Source of the DNA: Luscinia megarhynchos
Lineage: Eukaryota; Chordata; Aves; Passeriformes; Turdidae
Assembly: GCA_034336665.1 (NCBI GenBank)
Contig: CM067566.1
Span: 30,844,330-30,908,329, forward strand
Length of the DNA stretch: 64,000 nucleotides
Direction of reading: 5' to 3'
Part shown: positions 24,530-38,200 of the stretch, one piece after another
Layout: each line of letters starts with the position of its first letter
How positions within the stretch are numbered: position 1 is the first letter of the stretch
Made by a program: the position numbers and the translations under genes
The notes under the pieces: generated by a model
Database searches by the model: none
The model's input: the letters and a program-made list of their open reading frames with translations, nothing else
Told to the model about the DNA's origin: nothing

Positions 24530-25995
24530 GGAGAGAACAATTTTGAAACTTTATTCATTAGCATGAAAATCAAGGTTTTCAGCCTCCACAGGTGAGCAAG
24601 GAACGCCAGTCATGGTCCACAGTCTTTCTGTTTGGCTCATGTCTGCACGTTTGTTTCTTTGCTCTTGGGATTGTTTGCTCTCTCTTGTGCTTGATATGGT
24701 TCTACATTCTTCACTGGAACCCACTTTGGACCTGCATCTGTAGAAACACAAGCAAATTATTTTCCCCAGGTTATTAGTCAAAAAGGACCTTCAATGTATC
24801 CTGTCTCAGGGTTTCTTATTGAAACAGGGGGATTTTCTTTCAATTTTGCCTGTGTGCTATTTGAAAATACCTGAAAAATTGGTGGATCAGGTTCTGCAAA
24901 AGAGCTGTTCAAAAAATTAAAAACATATAAAGCTTTGCTCAGCCTCATTTGTGGTGTCACCTCTGATCCCCTCTTCTGTTGATTAAGAATATGTTTTAGG
25001 GTGTGGTGTGTCTTTTTAACAATGTCGTGACTAGAGGGGGAGTACAGAATACTAAAAGTGTGGTGAAAACCCTAGTCCATCAAAAATTTTGGCTGTATAT
25101 GTGGCACTATTGTTGGTTTTTATTTATTTGGGAATACTTTATGAAGCAAATGCTTGCAAAAGATGTTGGCAGACATGATTGGCTGATTTTCTTGTGTGGA
25201 CAGAGGCTGCACTTGAGAAAGTGTCCATTAACACATGAATATTTTTAAATTTCTCATAGAAAGGGTATTTAGTAATATCTGTTTGCTATAATTGCAGGTT
25301 TTGCAAATCCTTTGGGTTAGCTGCTCCTGTGGAGACAGGAGATTGCACAAGTTGACAATTAGGGCAAGTATTAATGATGACTTTTGCTTGACTTTTAGAG
25401 ATAATAAACATTTGCATAAGTGTCTGTGCGTTTTGGTGAAAAAAAGGCATGACTCAATTTTGCTTGTTCAAAAATGTTTGGCAAGATGTTTGAAACAACC
25501 ATGGTTAGTTTGTTTTCTCTTTCATTTTCTTTTCTTAGAAATTTTGGAAGTGAAGGATGAGCCTTAATATGGGAAAATAAGGGTTAGTTCTGTGCTGCAA
25601 AGTTATATAGACAAGAAAGACAATTATATAAGGTGTTACTGTTAACATCCTTTAATATTGAGCCTTTTTTTCTTCTAGTTATATTGGCAACGTAAGCAGA
25701 ATTTGTAATTAAATTGAGAGGCTCAGAAAAAAGCTGAAAAGCTTTGACCACTGTGGCTAATTCAGTAATTTGAGGGGAGCCTTTCACTGTTTGAATATCT
25801 GATTCTCATGTTTTAGTTGTTTTTTTCAGCCATACTATTACTGATTTATGGGCTTTCCTAGATTCATTGATGAAGAGAGATACAGTATTTAAAGGCTTTT
25901 CATTTAGCATAGGTTTTTCTCTTAAGTTTAATTTTGCTTGCAGCAATTTATGACTTGGGTAATGAATAGAACAAATACCTGAAAAATTTAACAAT
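24530..25995 (-). pseudogene. Endogenous betaretrovirus-like pol remnant: RNase H and integrase, decayed
   Basis: Read on the minus strand, the order is retroviral. RNase H covers about 25,995-25,585, with HYPSHKLLQ, an altered first catalytic box at about 25,859-25,873, SPQITELATVV and TNSAYVAN. Integrase covers about 25,570-24,640, with a zinc-binding LSHAFF...CPNCQ part, a decayed D,D,E core, RLSKALYVFNFLN, PETGYIEGPF and a CVSTDAGPKWVP C-terminal domain. A possible env start overlaps at about 24,640-24,530. In-frame stops (25,806; after FAAQN near 25,584; TAG at 25,286-25,288; after EGPF at 24,778) and a one-base shift in a T-run at 25,439-25,445 make it non-functional. Catalytic Asp and Glu positions in both domains are replaced. 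The class II / betaretrovirus-like assignment rests on motif spacing. No LTR was recognised on either side. Confidence 0.88.
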
Positions 25996-26290
25996 GCATT
26001 TTGTAAATTATTTGAATTTTGTAATGCCTAATCAAGGTAATCTTTTTTTACGGATAAATAAATAATTGCAAAGTTTTGGCTTGCTAAAGTTAAGTCTTGT
26101 TTTGGCTTTGATTAAAATTTGTGCTATCATTTCTATAGTTGTAAAAATTGGTTTTCGAGACAATTTTTACCACATTTCCAACAATGGTGCATTTAGGCTT
26201 AGGAGTTCCTAGCATAATATTTGAATATATGAATATTTTTAGCAAAGAACTTAAAGTACAGTGGGAAAAGACAACTAATTCCAAACTTCT
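25996..26290 (-). pseudogene. Possible upstream extension of the retroviral pol remnant (RT connection region)
   Basis: A minus-strand frame reading ELVVFSHCTLSSLLKIF and onward loosely resembles the reverse-transcriptase connection that precedes RNase H in betaretroviruses. The similarity is weak, and no polymerase active-site motif is found further upstream. Confidence 0.4.
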
Positions 26291-28835
26291 TTGTACATTT
26301 TACTTCTTTTTCTTTTTTTGCCCAAGCATTACACGTGCCTATTAAGAATTTGATATACCTCGTTTCTTTTAGTGCTACCCAGGATTTTTAAAAGACACCT
26401 CATTACTCATCGATTTCTGGAACATGAACACTCACTTGATCAATGTCAAATAATAAAGGTTGCCATAGTTCTGTCTTGGCTGACATGAAAATAACTAATG
26501 ATTTCATTAACAAAATAGATTAAAAGCAGTGATAATCAGTGACAGCTCATTCTGTAGTGGCATCTGTATTGATGCATCTCTAGTGCCTGAAACACTAGGC
26601 AATTTTGTTTTATTAAATGGAGTTAAAAGAGATTGACATTATCCTGTTTCCTTTAGGCACCGTCCAGGGAGCTCCTTCTAACACTGTCAGTAACATGTCA
26701 AGCCCAATACTGTTCTCAAAACGAAATGCTATTAACACTATGCATTTCAGTGGTAGATTACCCTGAGGTCTCTGAAGGGCTGCTTATTTTAGATTCAAAT
26801 TCATTTTCCGTTTTTAATATTAATATAAAACATACCTGTAAGCCTTTCCTTTATCTTGTAGCCGATTACATGATTTGTACCTTCAAGTATGAAATCATAC
26901 ATTTTCATTTCTGAGACAAGCACAGCTGTGTGTCAAGTGTAGGGCTTTGGGATGTGACTAAGAGCCTCACATATACCAGGAACCACTTGAAAATTAAATT
27001 AATCTGTGGAAATTAGTTCAAATGGTGCCTAGACATTTGGAATGTCTAGGGTTAAGAGTAGCAAACGCACAGGTTAAGATCCTAGCACTCAACGAGATAC
27101 ACAGATCACAATATTCTGATTCTAATATATTGCAGCCTTGGGTCTGACCTGCTTCAGCCATCATGAGCATGAGTCAGTGGATTGTCTGGGCACAGGCTAG
27201 GAGTTCTGCCATACAGCACTGCAATATTAAACAGATTTCTCTTGGCTGCTCTTCAGAAATAAATGAAAATCTGAGATGTAATATAACTTGAAAAAAAGAG
27301 TCAATTTAATAGTGATAATGGCTGTTCCCTTATGTTAACTGTCAGATTAAAAAAAGAGAGCAAGTCATCTTTTGCATCAATTTTGCTATTTAAAACACCT
27401 TAATATCCACAAGAACTTACAAAGGCAAAAAAATATATAGAAATAATACACTACATAATATAATAATAGAATCCAATCCCTAGCAATTTTACTAATTCAG
27501 GGTCATCTATTTAGATATGGGTGTTGACACATATTATTATAGTGATATCCATTGGACCCAAATCATCTCAAATCGTCATATATTCCTTGTTAGAACACTA
27601 TTTGGCAAGAGAAGTCCAGTACTTGGTGCTTAATATTCAGCATATCAGAAATGATCCAGTGTATCTAGCAGATAAATTATGGCTAGTTACAGCAGACTTT
27701 GGTAGATATGCACTTATGAATTGTTAGCAACAATCAGCTAAATGCGATTTTTTAAAATGTGAGTCTTTGAACATTTGCCTTTTAACTTATTGCAAGTAAG
27801 TCAAGACACATCCACTTAGTTTTCATATGTGCCTGCTGTTGTCACTGCAGCAGAGGAAAGGCTAGCAGAGTGGCTATGGGCAAGCTGCAACAGCTGAGGA
27901 TGTTTTCCAATTTCTGAACAGAGCTGAAACTCAGGAGCAGTCCCAGGTCTGCATCAGAACCATGTATACTGCAAACCTGATCTTTGACATAAGCAGGAGA
28001 AAGCACCCAGCCCTCTGTGAGTCAGTCTGAGCTGGCTGAGGCTTGTTTCAACAGCTGTACAGGGGTCACTGGCCACTGCCCAACCTGTTCTAGAGTGATG
28101 GCAAACCGTGCATGTTTAAGACCCGAGAGCCCCAGGAATTCAGTGTGCAGTGAGTAACAGTCATCTGGGAGGGGCTGGGGGCAACTTTCCAGCCTCAGCT
28201 GGGAGGCAACAAGAAAGAAGCAAACTGTGTTAAGAAAATGTACAAAAATAACCCCACATGGACCACATAGCCAGGAGAAAGAAGCTCCATGCCGATGGCC
28301 TTCGTAAACCTAGAGAAGGCCCTGGAATGCCCTTGTTTTACTGGAAGAAAATCTAAGATTCAGACACAACAGTTTTTTCTCCAAAGATATCAGATTAAAT
28401 GAGGGTGAGCCATTCAGAGCATCAGGATAACAGGATGCAGCGCTGCAGGATATTCATGTGAAGAGATAAGCCTAAAAACAGCCAGACTGGTTGAAAGAAA
28501 GAATTCACTCCACACAAAGCTCTTATTCGACATCGTTTTGGAAAAGAGCTCCCTGTAATTAAATTGAAAGTGGTATGCAGATAAGTTTCACTTTCTCTAC
28601 TATGCAGCAGCTTAAACAATTTGTCCAAGGCCGCATAGAAAGGATGAACTGAACCCACCTCTTTCAAGTCCTATATAACCATATAACATTTAATGAACTT
28701 ACCAGTCATGACACCACTATTCATCTTTCATTGATGCTACAGCTGCTGCTCAGAGGTGCTAGTTACCACCTTTTGAGAATTTCCCACTTTGTTTCCTTCC
28801 TTTAGTTGAATACCACTCTGGCAGTAAAACTCATC
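26291..28835. other. Intergenic, no gene seen
   Basis: AT-rich. The plus-strand open frames at 26,726-26,914 and 27,521-27,727 have no recognisable domains. No reverse transcriptase, gag or LTR was found here despite the neighbouring viral remnant. Confidence 0.5.
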
Positions 28836-29110
28836 CAGGCATGTAGTTACAGGACAAGGGAGAATGGCTTCAAACTGGGAGTAAGTTTAGATCACATATC
28901 AGGAAGAAATTATTTACTGTGAGGGTGATGCGGCACAGAAACAGGTTGCCCAGAGAAGGTTGTGGATGCCCCATGCCCAGAAGTGTTCAAGGCCAGGTTG
29001 GATGGGGCTCTCAGCAAGCTGGTCTAATGGAAGGTGTCCCTGACCATAGAAGAGGGGTTGAAATGAGATGAGCTTTAAGGTCCCTTGCAACCCAAGCCAT
29101 TCTATGATGC
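28836..29110 (+). mobile_element. CR1 LINE 3' end
   Basis: Classic CR1 3' end. Phrases include AATGGCTTCAAACTGG, TTAGATCACATATCAGGAAG, GGTTGCCCAGAGAAGG, AAGGCCAGGTTGGATGGGGC and CCATTCTATGATGC. It is relatively well preserved and 5'-truncated. Confidence 0.93.
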
Positions 29111-32100
29111 TTTGACAGGTTGGAACTACGTGATTTAATGGGGAGTTTTGTCTCTTCCTGTAACTAAAATAAACTTAGTTTTACTTAAGGGTTATATTGG
29201 AAATCTCTGATGTATATGGAGGAATCATGATCATTTCAAAAAGTGACAGGACAGAAGACACAGCTTGAAGGATATTGAGGACAGGGAACCACTCAAAATT
29301 TGCATTGCTCTAGCTTGTTATCTCTGTTCCTTGTCAATCACTTTACAATACAGGAAGACATAAGAGTAACCTTGTAATGGATGTTGCCCCTGGTGTTATG
29401 CAGCTATATCCAATCACTTGCTTTTCTAAAAATGAGATATTCAGTCCAGCATCCTGAGTGATGCCCTTTAGTATGAGAGAAAGGTGTCTGAGTAGTTTAA
29501 ACTTTAACACATCTCTAAGAGACAGCTGACTTCACCTCATCTTGTGAAGTCTGCACAGGTAATGGGTCTTCTTCCACAGGATAAGTCATCATTAGCTTTT
29601 ATAAGCCAGGATGGGCTATAAGGTCTTCCAAGTAATTTGGACTGAGATTTCTTATCAAAACACCTGTTGCTCACATTTCTGGCAATGGCAATGCCAATTC
29701 CTGAAACAAGAGAATTTTTAAGCAAAAGTCACTGAGCAATGTGAGCTCTTGAAGTGCTCTGCAAAGGTCAGAAACTAATTTCGCCCTCTTCTCAGGAGTG
29801 GATGTACTTGAACCCACTGTAGCATTGGCAAGTTCCTGACTCCTGAGTCTGCCTCCACTGAGGTGAAAATTCCCTCACCCAACAAAGCTGTAATGAATTG
29901 TACACATCAAAAACACATGGCACGTGAACTGAGTTCAGGGGAGAGAGACTGAAGTCTGGTAGTTGACATTAATGTATAAATATAGGGTATACAGAGAGAA
30001 AGTGTCTATGTATCACAAACTGCTTGTCTTTTATTTCTCTGGCTATTATAGCCACAGTCCTGAGAAAGCATAGCAACCACAAACCTAATAAAGGGGGAGA
30101 AGCTGACAACTTTCTATGATGTCTCAGAGACAAAATGTTTATATGCATGAAACAAAGATTCAACAAAAAATTCTAATAATTGAGAGTGCTAACAGTGAAT
30201 TAAAATTTGTATGAAAATTTTTTCAGATGCGTACACATCATCGCATGGGGATTCTGGATGTAGTCAGGGCTTTTAAGTCACATATGGTCTTTTTCTAGCA
30301 AAATAAAAATTGCATGTAGCTACATAAATACTTTTAACACCTACCCAGATAACAAGTTTCACATATTGTCTCTACCACACATATAACCCCACTCAGCATC
30401 AAGAATGAAAATACAGTGAAGAGAATTAAATGAGAACATTGAGTCAAAAGGGGACTGCAGTAAAAGTAAGTAATTTCCTTTGGAATTCACACCTACTTGA
30501 ATGTGTAATTTTACACAGATGGAAATTTGCTGAAGTTTTATAAAGAACAGCTCCATAGCAGTGATCTCATGGGGAACAAAAGAAACACAGTGTGATTTAC
30601 ATGTACAGAAATTAAATCACTAAAATACTGAGCAATAAAAATTTGCATAAGCAGTGGGGTAGCACAGATATTTTACCATTCCTCAGTCATTCACATGCTC
30701 TGTGAAATCTTCTAATCTTTCTCATTTAAAGAGCCTCACATGGGCAGGACATACACCAGTGAGAACAAGCGCACTGCAGAACAGAGGACTTGGTTGTCTT
30801 TGTCCTTGGTTCGTGAAGTGACATCCCTGTATTCCTAAGTTCATACCTGATTCATTCTGATCAGCATTTAAGAATGCATTTAGTTTTAAGGATATGCTTG
30901 AGTAATATTGAATTTGCAAAATTTAATTTGTGTGGTCCTAAACAGAGATGACTTGCCAGGTCTAGTCCAAGTCTCTAAAGTAACAAGCAACTCACAAAAG
31001 TCTGTCCATGCCTAAGTCATACACTGCTCACACCACAAAGCTCAAGTGCACAGTATTGTAGAAATACAAGTTCATACTCTTTAGGGAGCAATTTTTCCAT
31101 ACTGATTCTTCAGTATGAAATATGAATTCAGTAGGAATGCTTTAGAAGGCATTCAGGAAATTTTATCTTTTGGTGATGTACATTCATGCTAGAAGGAAGA
31201 GGGGCAAGCAATGAACGACAAAAATAATTGTATTTCAAATTTGCAATTCCAACTATGAAATCAATATAGAGGGCATTAACATAGAGAAAAAAAATCTATT
31301 CTTCCTGAAATAGTTCCTGAAGGTACAATATTCAGTTCTTGTTGATGCACAAAAAATGTCTTTCCTTCAGACGTGACTCCTGCCACTCACTTATATATTT
31401 GTTTTAGATTCTTCAAAGCCATGCATGTTCACTTATGTTGCTATGTTACCAGTGTAATACATATGGTTACCAAGGCAACAGGTAATAGCCCTGTGTGTGT
31501 GTGTAACATGTCAATAATATCAACACTCTGAGCATGGTATTCATATATAAACTATCGACTTACCTAGAAAAAAATCTTTTAGACTATTATTCAGTTTTTC
31601 AAGCATCAATTAATTTATATCCAGATGTTCTGGTAATCTCTAGACAATTAATTTTTTAATTCTACAACTTTGCTATGGCAAATTGTCTGTTCCATTTTGG
31701 GCTATAACTAGATATGTTTCAGTAAGTGCTGCTCTCAGTACTAGAAAACCAAGACATCAGTTCACAGTGCAAGGTATTCATGGAAGTGCTGAGTGAGGAG
31801 CAGTTTATGTATTAACCAGTTATTTATGGCATCCCTTGAAGGATTCTTAATCCCCGTAATCCACATTTTGGAGAGAAGAAAGCAAGCTATTAGTTTCACT
31901 ATTATCTCTTTGAGCCATTACAGTGTCCTGAGCAAACCTCTACTAAAAGAAATTTCAAAGGGACATGCCAGGTGTCCACCAAAGACACTTGATCAGTCCC
32001 TTCCTCACCTGGACAAAACATGACAAAAAGTTCATGGGTCAGTATAAGGGCAGGGAGGGATCACCCATGGATTGTGGTCATGGGAAGAATAGAGTTTATT

Positions 32101-32149
32101 GCAAATCAAATCAGAGTAGAATCATGATAAACACAAATTACAAGGATTA

Positions 32150-32240
32150 GGGAAATTACTGCAGCTCCCTTGTGACGTAATCTTGTCATCTTGATCATCT
32201 AGTCCAACCTCACTAAACACGTTTCCAGGTGTATAAAAAC
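32150..32240 (-). mobile_element. Possible small CR1 3' fragment, inverted
   Basis: GATCATCTAGTCCAACCTC is the reverse complement of a common CR1 3' phrase. The surrounding sequence is too diverged to set boundaries. Confidence 0.4.
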
Positions 32241-35200
32241 ATGTCATGTACAGTAACAACCAGTTCTTGTACAATTTTGGCTTGCATTCCTGGAAACAAA
32301 CAGCCCAAAATAATAGTAAAGTTCTGAGCCACGAACAAGTAGAAATATGGGAGTGACAAAACACCATGAACATGTGGATCCTGATCTCCTGTGGAATAAT
32401 GAATTTCTTTTCCATGGTTAAGAAAGAAAGGTCAACTGTCAACTTTGTACAACTACAAAATGACTGCCTGAGTCTCCAGGGAGATTCAGCAAATATGGGA
32501 CAATCAGAGTTGAGAGAACAGTGTGAAAACACCTTCCTTCTCAAGGCAAACACACGAGGAGAGGCTTGTGAAGGCACATCAATTTAGCAGGTTCTCACTA
32601 CAATAAGTTTTAAGGTAATGACTAGGGAATTATTGACAGATCTTTCAGAACTGCAGAATAAAATGGGAGTGGGGAAAGAATTTGAGGACAGTATGGAAAA
32701 ATCAAATCTAAAAATGTTCTAAACCAGATGTTTATCCCTTTGCAGAAGGGGCACACTTCCCACTCTCTCAATGAAAGCTTATTTATTAAAAATCTCTTTA
32801 GTAATATTTTTGAAAAAAGGAAAGGTATCTGACTTGATCATAAGTGTCTTCAAGAGGTGACATTTATTTGTCACTGCAGATCTGAGTTGTTTACACATTT
32901 CACTACACACTGAAAATAAAGAATACACTACCAGACAGAATTGTGGCAGGAATGGTTGTTTGGAAAAAAAGAGCAAATTCCAGGGAGAATTATAAATACT
33001 CTGAATGATAAACTGTGTGTTCAATTCTTAATTATACTGAAAGATGTTTGAAAATTCATCTCACTTGTATCTATAAATTTCAGGATTGCCTTCAAAAAAC
33101 ATTGCCCAGGCTCCAAAATATTCCCTTTGACAAAAGCATTAATAATAATAAATCACCATCTAGAATTTGGTTCTTGGACCATCTGCTCCAGGAACACAGT
33201 TTGAGACAGCAGCAAATTCTGCTCATAGATGATCTATGCCCTCTTGTTTTTGAGACTGGTTTTCACATACCTGTGAGAAACATAAAGATGCCTAAAGGAT
33301 GGAAAAGCAGCAGATCAACAGAAAAAGGCTGTTGTCTGCTCTATCTGACAGATATTACTCCAAATTTTGAAAATTTCAGACTCTGTCTGGCAGAAGTGTA
33401 AGTGAATAATGTTTCACTCATTAGCACTACATTCATTTGGTAATTTAAATGCCACAGGTGGGCTCAGTGCTTTCCAATGCATATGTGAAAAATCAGTAAG
33501 TCTCCACAGAAACAAGCAAGCATTAGACTACGCAATTTTACCCTCTAGATCAATTTTTGGATGTTATATATAAATAGAAGGAAAGGAAGCTCTTTACAAT
33601 GGTGAAGTAAAGTGATTATTATAATCAACATATCCAGTGGATGTGACATTAGCAAGAAGAATATCTTAGAGAGATTGCTTATCATTTAAATAAACCCAGT
33701 GCTGCTTTAAATTAACCAGGTGGCAATCTTCAAGCTGTGCTGCAGACACCATAGAATTTATAACAAAAACAAGGATGTGTTTCAGATACAATTTGCTTGC
33801 TTTAGATCCCATTTCAGTTTAGCAAGCTGAGAATGATTTTAGATGAATTAGCAGTGTCTGCACACATTCTTTAGTTAAAAAAGGGAAATTACCAAGAGGA
33901 CAGAGTTTTGACAGCTTTATGCAAGTTGACAGTCAACACTGAATTTCTGCAGTAAATTCTTACAATTCCCATTAAATTTTGCTGTTGTGCTATTCCATGG
34001 CCTTTTGACTTTGCTACAGAGTTTCTCTGCTAAAATGATGTTTAACCACAGGTGGTGAGCCCCAAAATGCTCTACCTTATGAAAGAAATCATTAGCTTTG
34101 GATCAGTGAGTGAACACACATACAACTGTAATTAAGCTAAAATTTCAACTAAGTTATGGGATGAACTAGGTGGAAATATCTTAAACCTTCCACAGTTTAA
34201 TTAATTTTAGAGTAACTCATAAAAAGTAAACTCAAAAAAAGTAAGTCCAGGTTTGCATTAACAGAAGTGCACCAAGTTTTAAATTCTCCCTGACTTTTAA
34301 CTCCTTCTGCAGTTTCAGAAACCCCTCCTGAAACAATAGATGTGCTTCTAGTTCTTCTAATGTAATATTTGTCTATTCTCTACACCAAGGCATAAAATTT
34401 GAAAGTATTTTTATTTCAATTTACCTAGAAGCTGTCCTGTTGGGGTTTTTTTTCCAAAAGCCATGCTGTTCTTCACAATACAGAGGACCTAAGCAGGAGC
34501 AATTAAATTCCAGGTAAGTAGTTCAGATACAAAGTCACACTGCTACCACTATCTTTTTACTAGTATATTAAACAGCATCAAGACATTTGGCCACAATTAC
34601 CCACATTATTTAATCATTAACATACTCTTTGGCATAATTTTGGCCCCTGACAATACTTGGGTTCGAGGAAAAGCAGATCTGGAGGTTCTTACCAACACCC
34701 AGTCTGAGCTTGGCAATCCAGAGAAAAAGTAATGCCAATTACCTGCAGGGCTAAGGAACAGTCTCTTCACAAATTTAGTTACAAAACTTACATGCCTTGA
34801 TATAAAAATCCAGTTTTCCCTACAGCACAAATCCCAGGGGACTGAGATTGTATCTCAGGAGACAGTCAAGACAAGCAAAAGAGCTGCAAAACTCACAACA
34901 TCCTATAGCAGCCTCCAATTCACTAAAAATAAATAGAGAGGAAACCAAATCCCTTATCACCTAGTGGCTGGAAAGTCAACTTGGAGTGCTCTTTGTATCC
35001 TGCAAGCAGTCAGGAGATCCTGCTGCCCCAGGAGGTAAAAAGACCAATGAGTACAAAGGGAGACCTGGCCTTGGGCAGGATCTCTGATCCCCCTCAAACC
35101 TCCTCTTAGGAAAATAAGCAAATTCCTACAGATTATTCAAGTAAAGAAGGTTTTCCTTTAAGGCCATTGTACCACATCCAAAAAGAATATCAGAAGGCCT

Positions 35201-38200
35201 TTTGGTATATAAATGTGAATCTGACCCAGAATTTTGCTTTTCAGGGCATTTGGCTGGGAGAAAGCAATCCCAAACTTGAGGCTCTGCTGCCTGGATGGCT
35301 GATCAGTTACATTCAAGCTCTTCACTGATGCAAAACATGGAAGCAGTCCCTGTCCCAGGCAATTTTCTGTCACCCACCCCTCTGGTGAAACTCAGGACAT
35401 CCCCTGACTTCCCTAGTCTGGATAACACAGACACAGAATCCTTTCTTCCTCCTGGTTCTTTGATCACAAACACTCAAAATACCATTTCAGGAAAGCAAGA
35501 CAGAGGACTTCTCTTCTGTCAAGCAAGGGAGGAATTAGGTATAAGGCTACTGTCCCCAAGAGCACCCCAGCCCACCTCAGTGCCAGTTTCTAAGAGCACA
35601 AAGCCAGCCCTCACAAGAGTGCTCCAGGCTGCTCACACAGCCTTTCCTTCTCTGCCCTGACAGCCTCAGAGGGCAGGGAGGAGAAGCAGAAGACAGGCAC
35701 AAGTGAGCAAAGTGGTGCAGCTGTTCATGTGCCTCGTGGGGCTGCCCATCACCAGGAGGTGGCTCCCAAGTGACTCCCTGAGCAGAATCCAGACTTGCTT
35801 CAAACTCATCCCTTTCGTGCCTTCCTTCACTCTTCTGCTCTTCAGGGATTTGCAAGCTGTTCACATGATCAGTCCATTGCACGGCTTTTGTGTGCCTTTG
35901 GGAACAGTGCAACTGAAGACAGCCTTGCACCCCTCTCACTACATCTCTGTTTTTCATCCCTCACTTAAGCAGTCTCCCAAATTTCCCATGAGGGAGTGGG
36001 GTGAGACGGGATGTCAGGTGCCCTGGAGCACATGTTGGGTTGGACTACCTGGGGTGGTCAAACAGGGACAAAGCCATTTGGTGCAGTGAGGACCCAAGCT
36101 GTGCTTTCCAATCCCTAAAATTCTGCTGCCTGGGAGTCTCTCCTCCATTTCATGGTCTTGCATAGGAACAGCATCAGCAATAACTAGTATCTGACCTTGT
36201 TGGCAGTGCAAATGATGGAGAGAGCAGCTGAAAGAGCTCCATATATTTTCACCTCTTGAATGGTCTGTTGTGGTAGTGACAAAAGCTGGAGGAGAAAGAA
36301 AAACCACTTCAGTGAAAAACCGTATTTTCAAGGTCAGTGATGAAGTTCCAAAATATTATATTATGAAAACAAAGTGAGAAAAAAAAAGATGTAGCAATAT
36401 GCACAATTCACTCTGTGTCAACAAGGACAAACTCTTTATTGAAATCTATAACAAGGGGGTTAATAAAGTCTACAAAATGCTGTGTACTCTTCAGTTGAAT
36501 GCACCATTTGAAAGTTTCAGCATCCTCGAAGATGTTCCTGAAAAATTCCCCAACCAAAGAAGAAAAAAATTACTCTCTGATTAATTATTTGTTGCATGGC
36601 TTAAACTGCTGCAACCACCATGTTTCCTTAAGCATTGCCAAGAAGCAGCAAGCACTGCACAAGTCGCTGTGCTAGTCATTGTAGCTCCGCGTGGCACCTG
36701 GGCTCAACCTTATTTTGGATCCTGAGAAAAAAAATTGAAGTAAGTCACTTCCACAGTGCTATAGATAAGCTCTGATTCCTTTGTCTGTAGGTAATCAGCA
36801 CAAATAGCATAATGTAAGGATGACAGTGGTGAACCAGACAAATTATACGTTTACATCATGATGCACAAACTTTCATTTTGTAGAGCATTTTTAAATATCG
36901 TATGATGCTTAAGAGTACAGTATTTTTTTCTTAGTGACTTTTTACTGTTGTTCAAAATACAAGAATAATCAGAGATAAACAAGTATTCAGAGATGTTTGA
37001 GACTGCTCTCACCTTCTGAGCCAGAACTTTGTAATTTGCTTTTCAAGTTACTCAGATCAATTTCTGAGTTCAGTTCATAAGAAACAATAACAGCAAACCA
37101 AATACTGTAATTATTTGCTTTGCTGAAAGGGTTTAAGGTTGCATTGGAGGTTATAAGAAACACAACGAAAAAGAGAAAGAAAATAGCTTGTGTTTTAAAA
37201 TAAACCAAAAACGGTCACAGAGCAATAAATGGCACAAAAAGCGATATGTCAAAAAGGGGACTGAAAAACAAATGCCAACAGAACCATACTTACACTAAAT
37301 GTCCCCTTAGCACAAAGATAAAAAGCAAAGGCTGAACTTGACAAGGCTGAAAATAAGTTTGACAGCCTTAGACAAGAAATGTAAGTTGACCTTGGCTACA
37401 CTGATTTGAGTAAGCAGATGTAGACAGATGGCCAAAAGAAAAATATGTGAGTACTTTCAAGTATAAAATATTCCTGGGACTGTAGAGACAATCTTGCTGT
37501 TTATAAAAGAGGTTTGAAGAGTCAAACTAGATGTCGCAATGTAAAAAATTCCAAACATTATCTTCAGAAACAATCTAAAATATCACAGTGTAAACACAAA
37601 AATATCTGACACTGGGTAGAAGATATCCAATCATAATAACAGCAATTCAGATAAAACAAGAAGTAATAGAGCTCTTGTTCCTTGCCCTTCCTTGGTACAA
37701 AAGGAAAGAGGCTATATTTGGATGACAGTGGAAATTTTCACATATATGTCTTTCTGCAAGAGACTTAATGCAGGAAAATAATAGCATTGAAACTCACATA
37801 TTAAATTTCAGAAAAAAAATGAATACGAATAAAAAAATCAGAACAAAGTAGATTAATTGCTAGCAATTTACAGTGCAGGGGAAGGGTGTGACTCTTGGAT
37901 CTCTGTTCTGGGTATCCTCAGTTACAAGGTACATGAACTGTTTTGTCAAATCTCCCCATAAAATTTTCTGAGGCCTTGTCTTGCAACAATTTCACTCCAT
38001 GGTTTCCTTAAGCAGGGCTGTAAGCCGTGCTCTCTTTTTAAAGTGCAGGTGCACTCAAGTGTTTCTTCTGTGCATGTTTCCTTGCCACGCCAGTAACACA
38101 CTCATCACCAAGTCTGTTTGGGCTTCAAAGACCTCCAGTGGCAGGGAGCCTTTCATGTACCCCAGGTTTTCTGCAGGTAGCAGGATCAGCTTCAAGACAG

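Noticed and set aside
25292..25567. 91-codon plus-strand open frame
   Set aside because: It is the antisense shadow of the decayed integrase.
26291..26420. Minus-strand frame containing a Cys/Lys-rich stretch beside the viral remnant
   Set aside because: It slightly resembles a viral protein, but it lies where reverse transcriptase should be and matches none of its motifs. It is too weak to call.
31098..31117. 8-bp inverted repeat CATACTGA / TCAGTATG with a 4-base loop
   Set aside because: Too short to distinguish from chance in 64 kb.
32122..32577. 151-codon minus-strand open frame, the longest in the empty region
   Set aside because: No domain, no plausible splice context and no family resemblance. 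A chance frame of this size is expected in 64 kb read in six frames.
33015..33401. 128-codon plus-strand open frame
   Set aside because: Unrecognisable translation in AT-rich DNA, with no promoter, splice or conservation evidence available.
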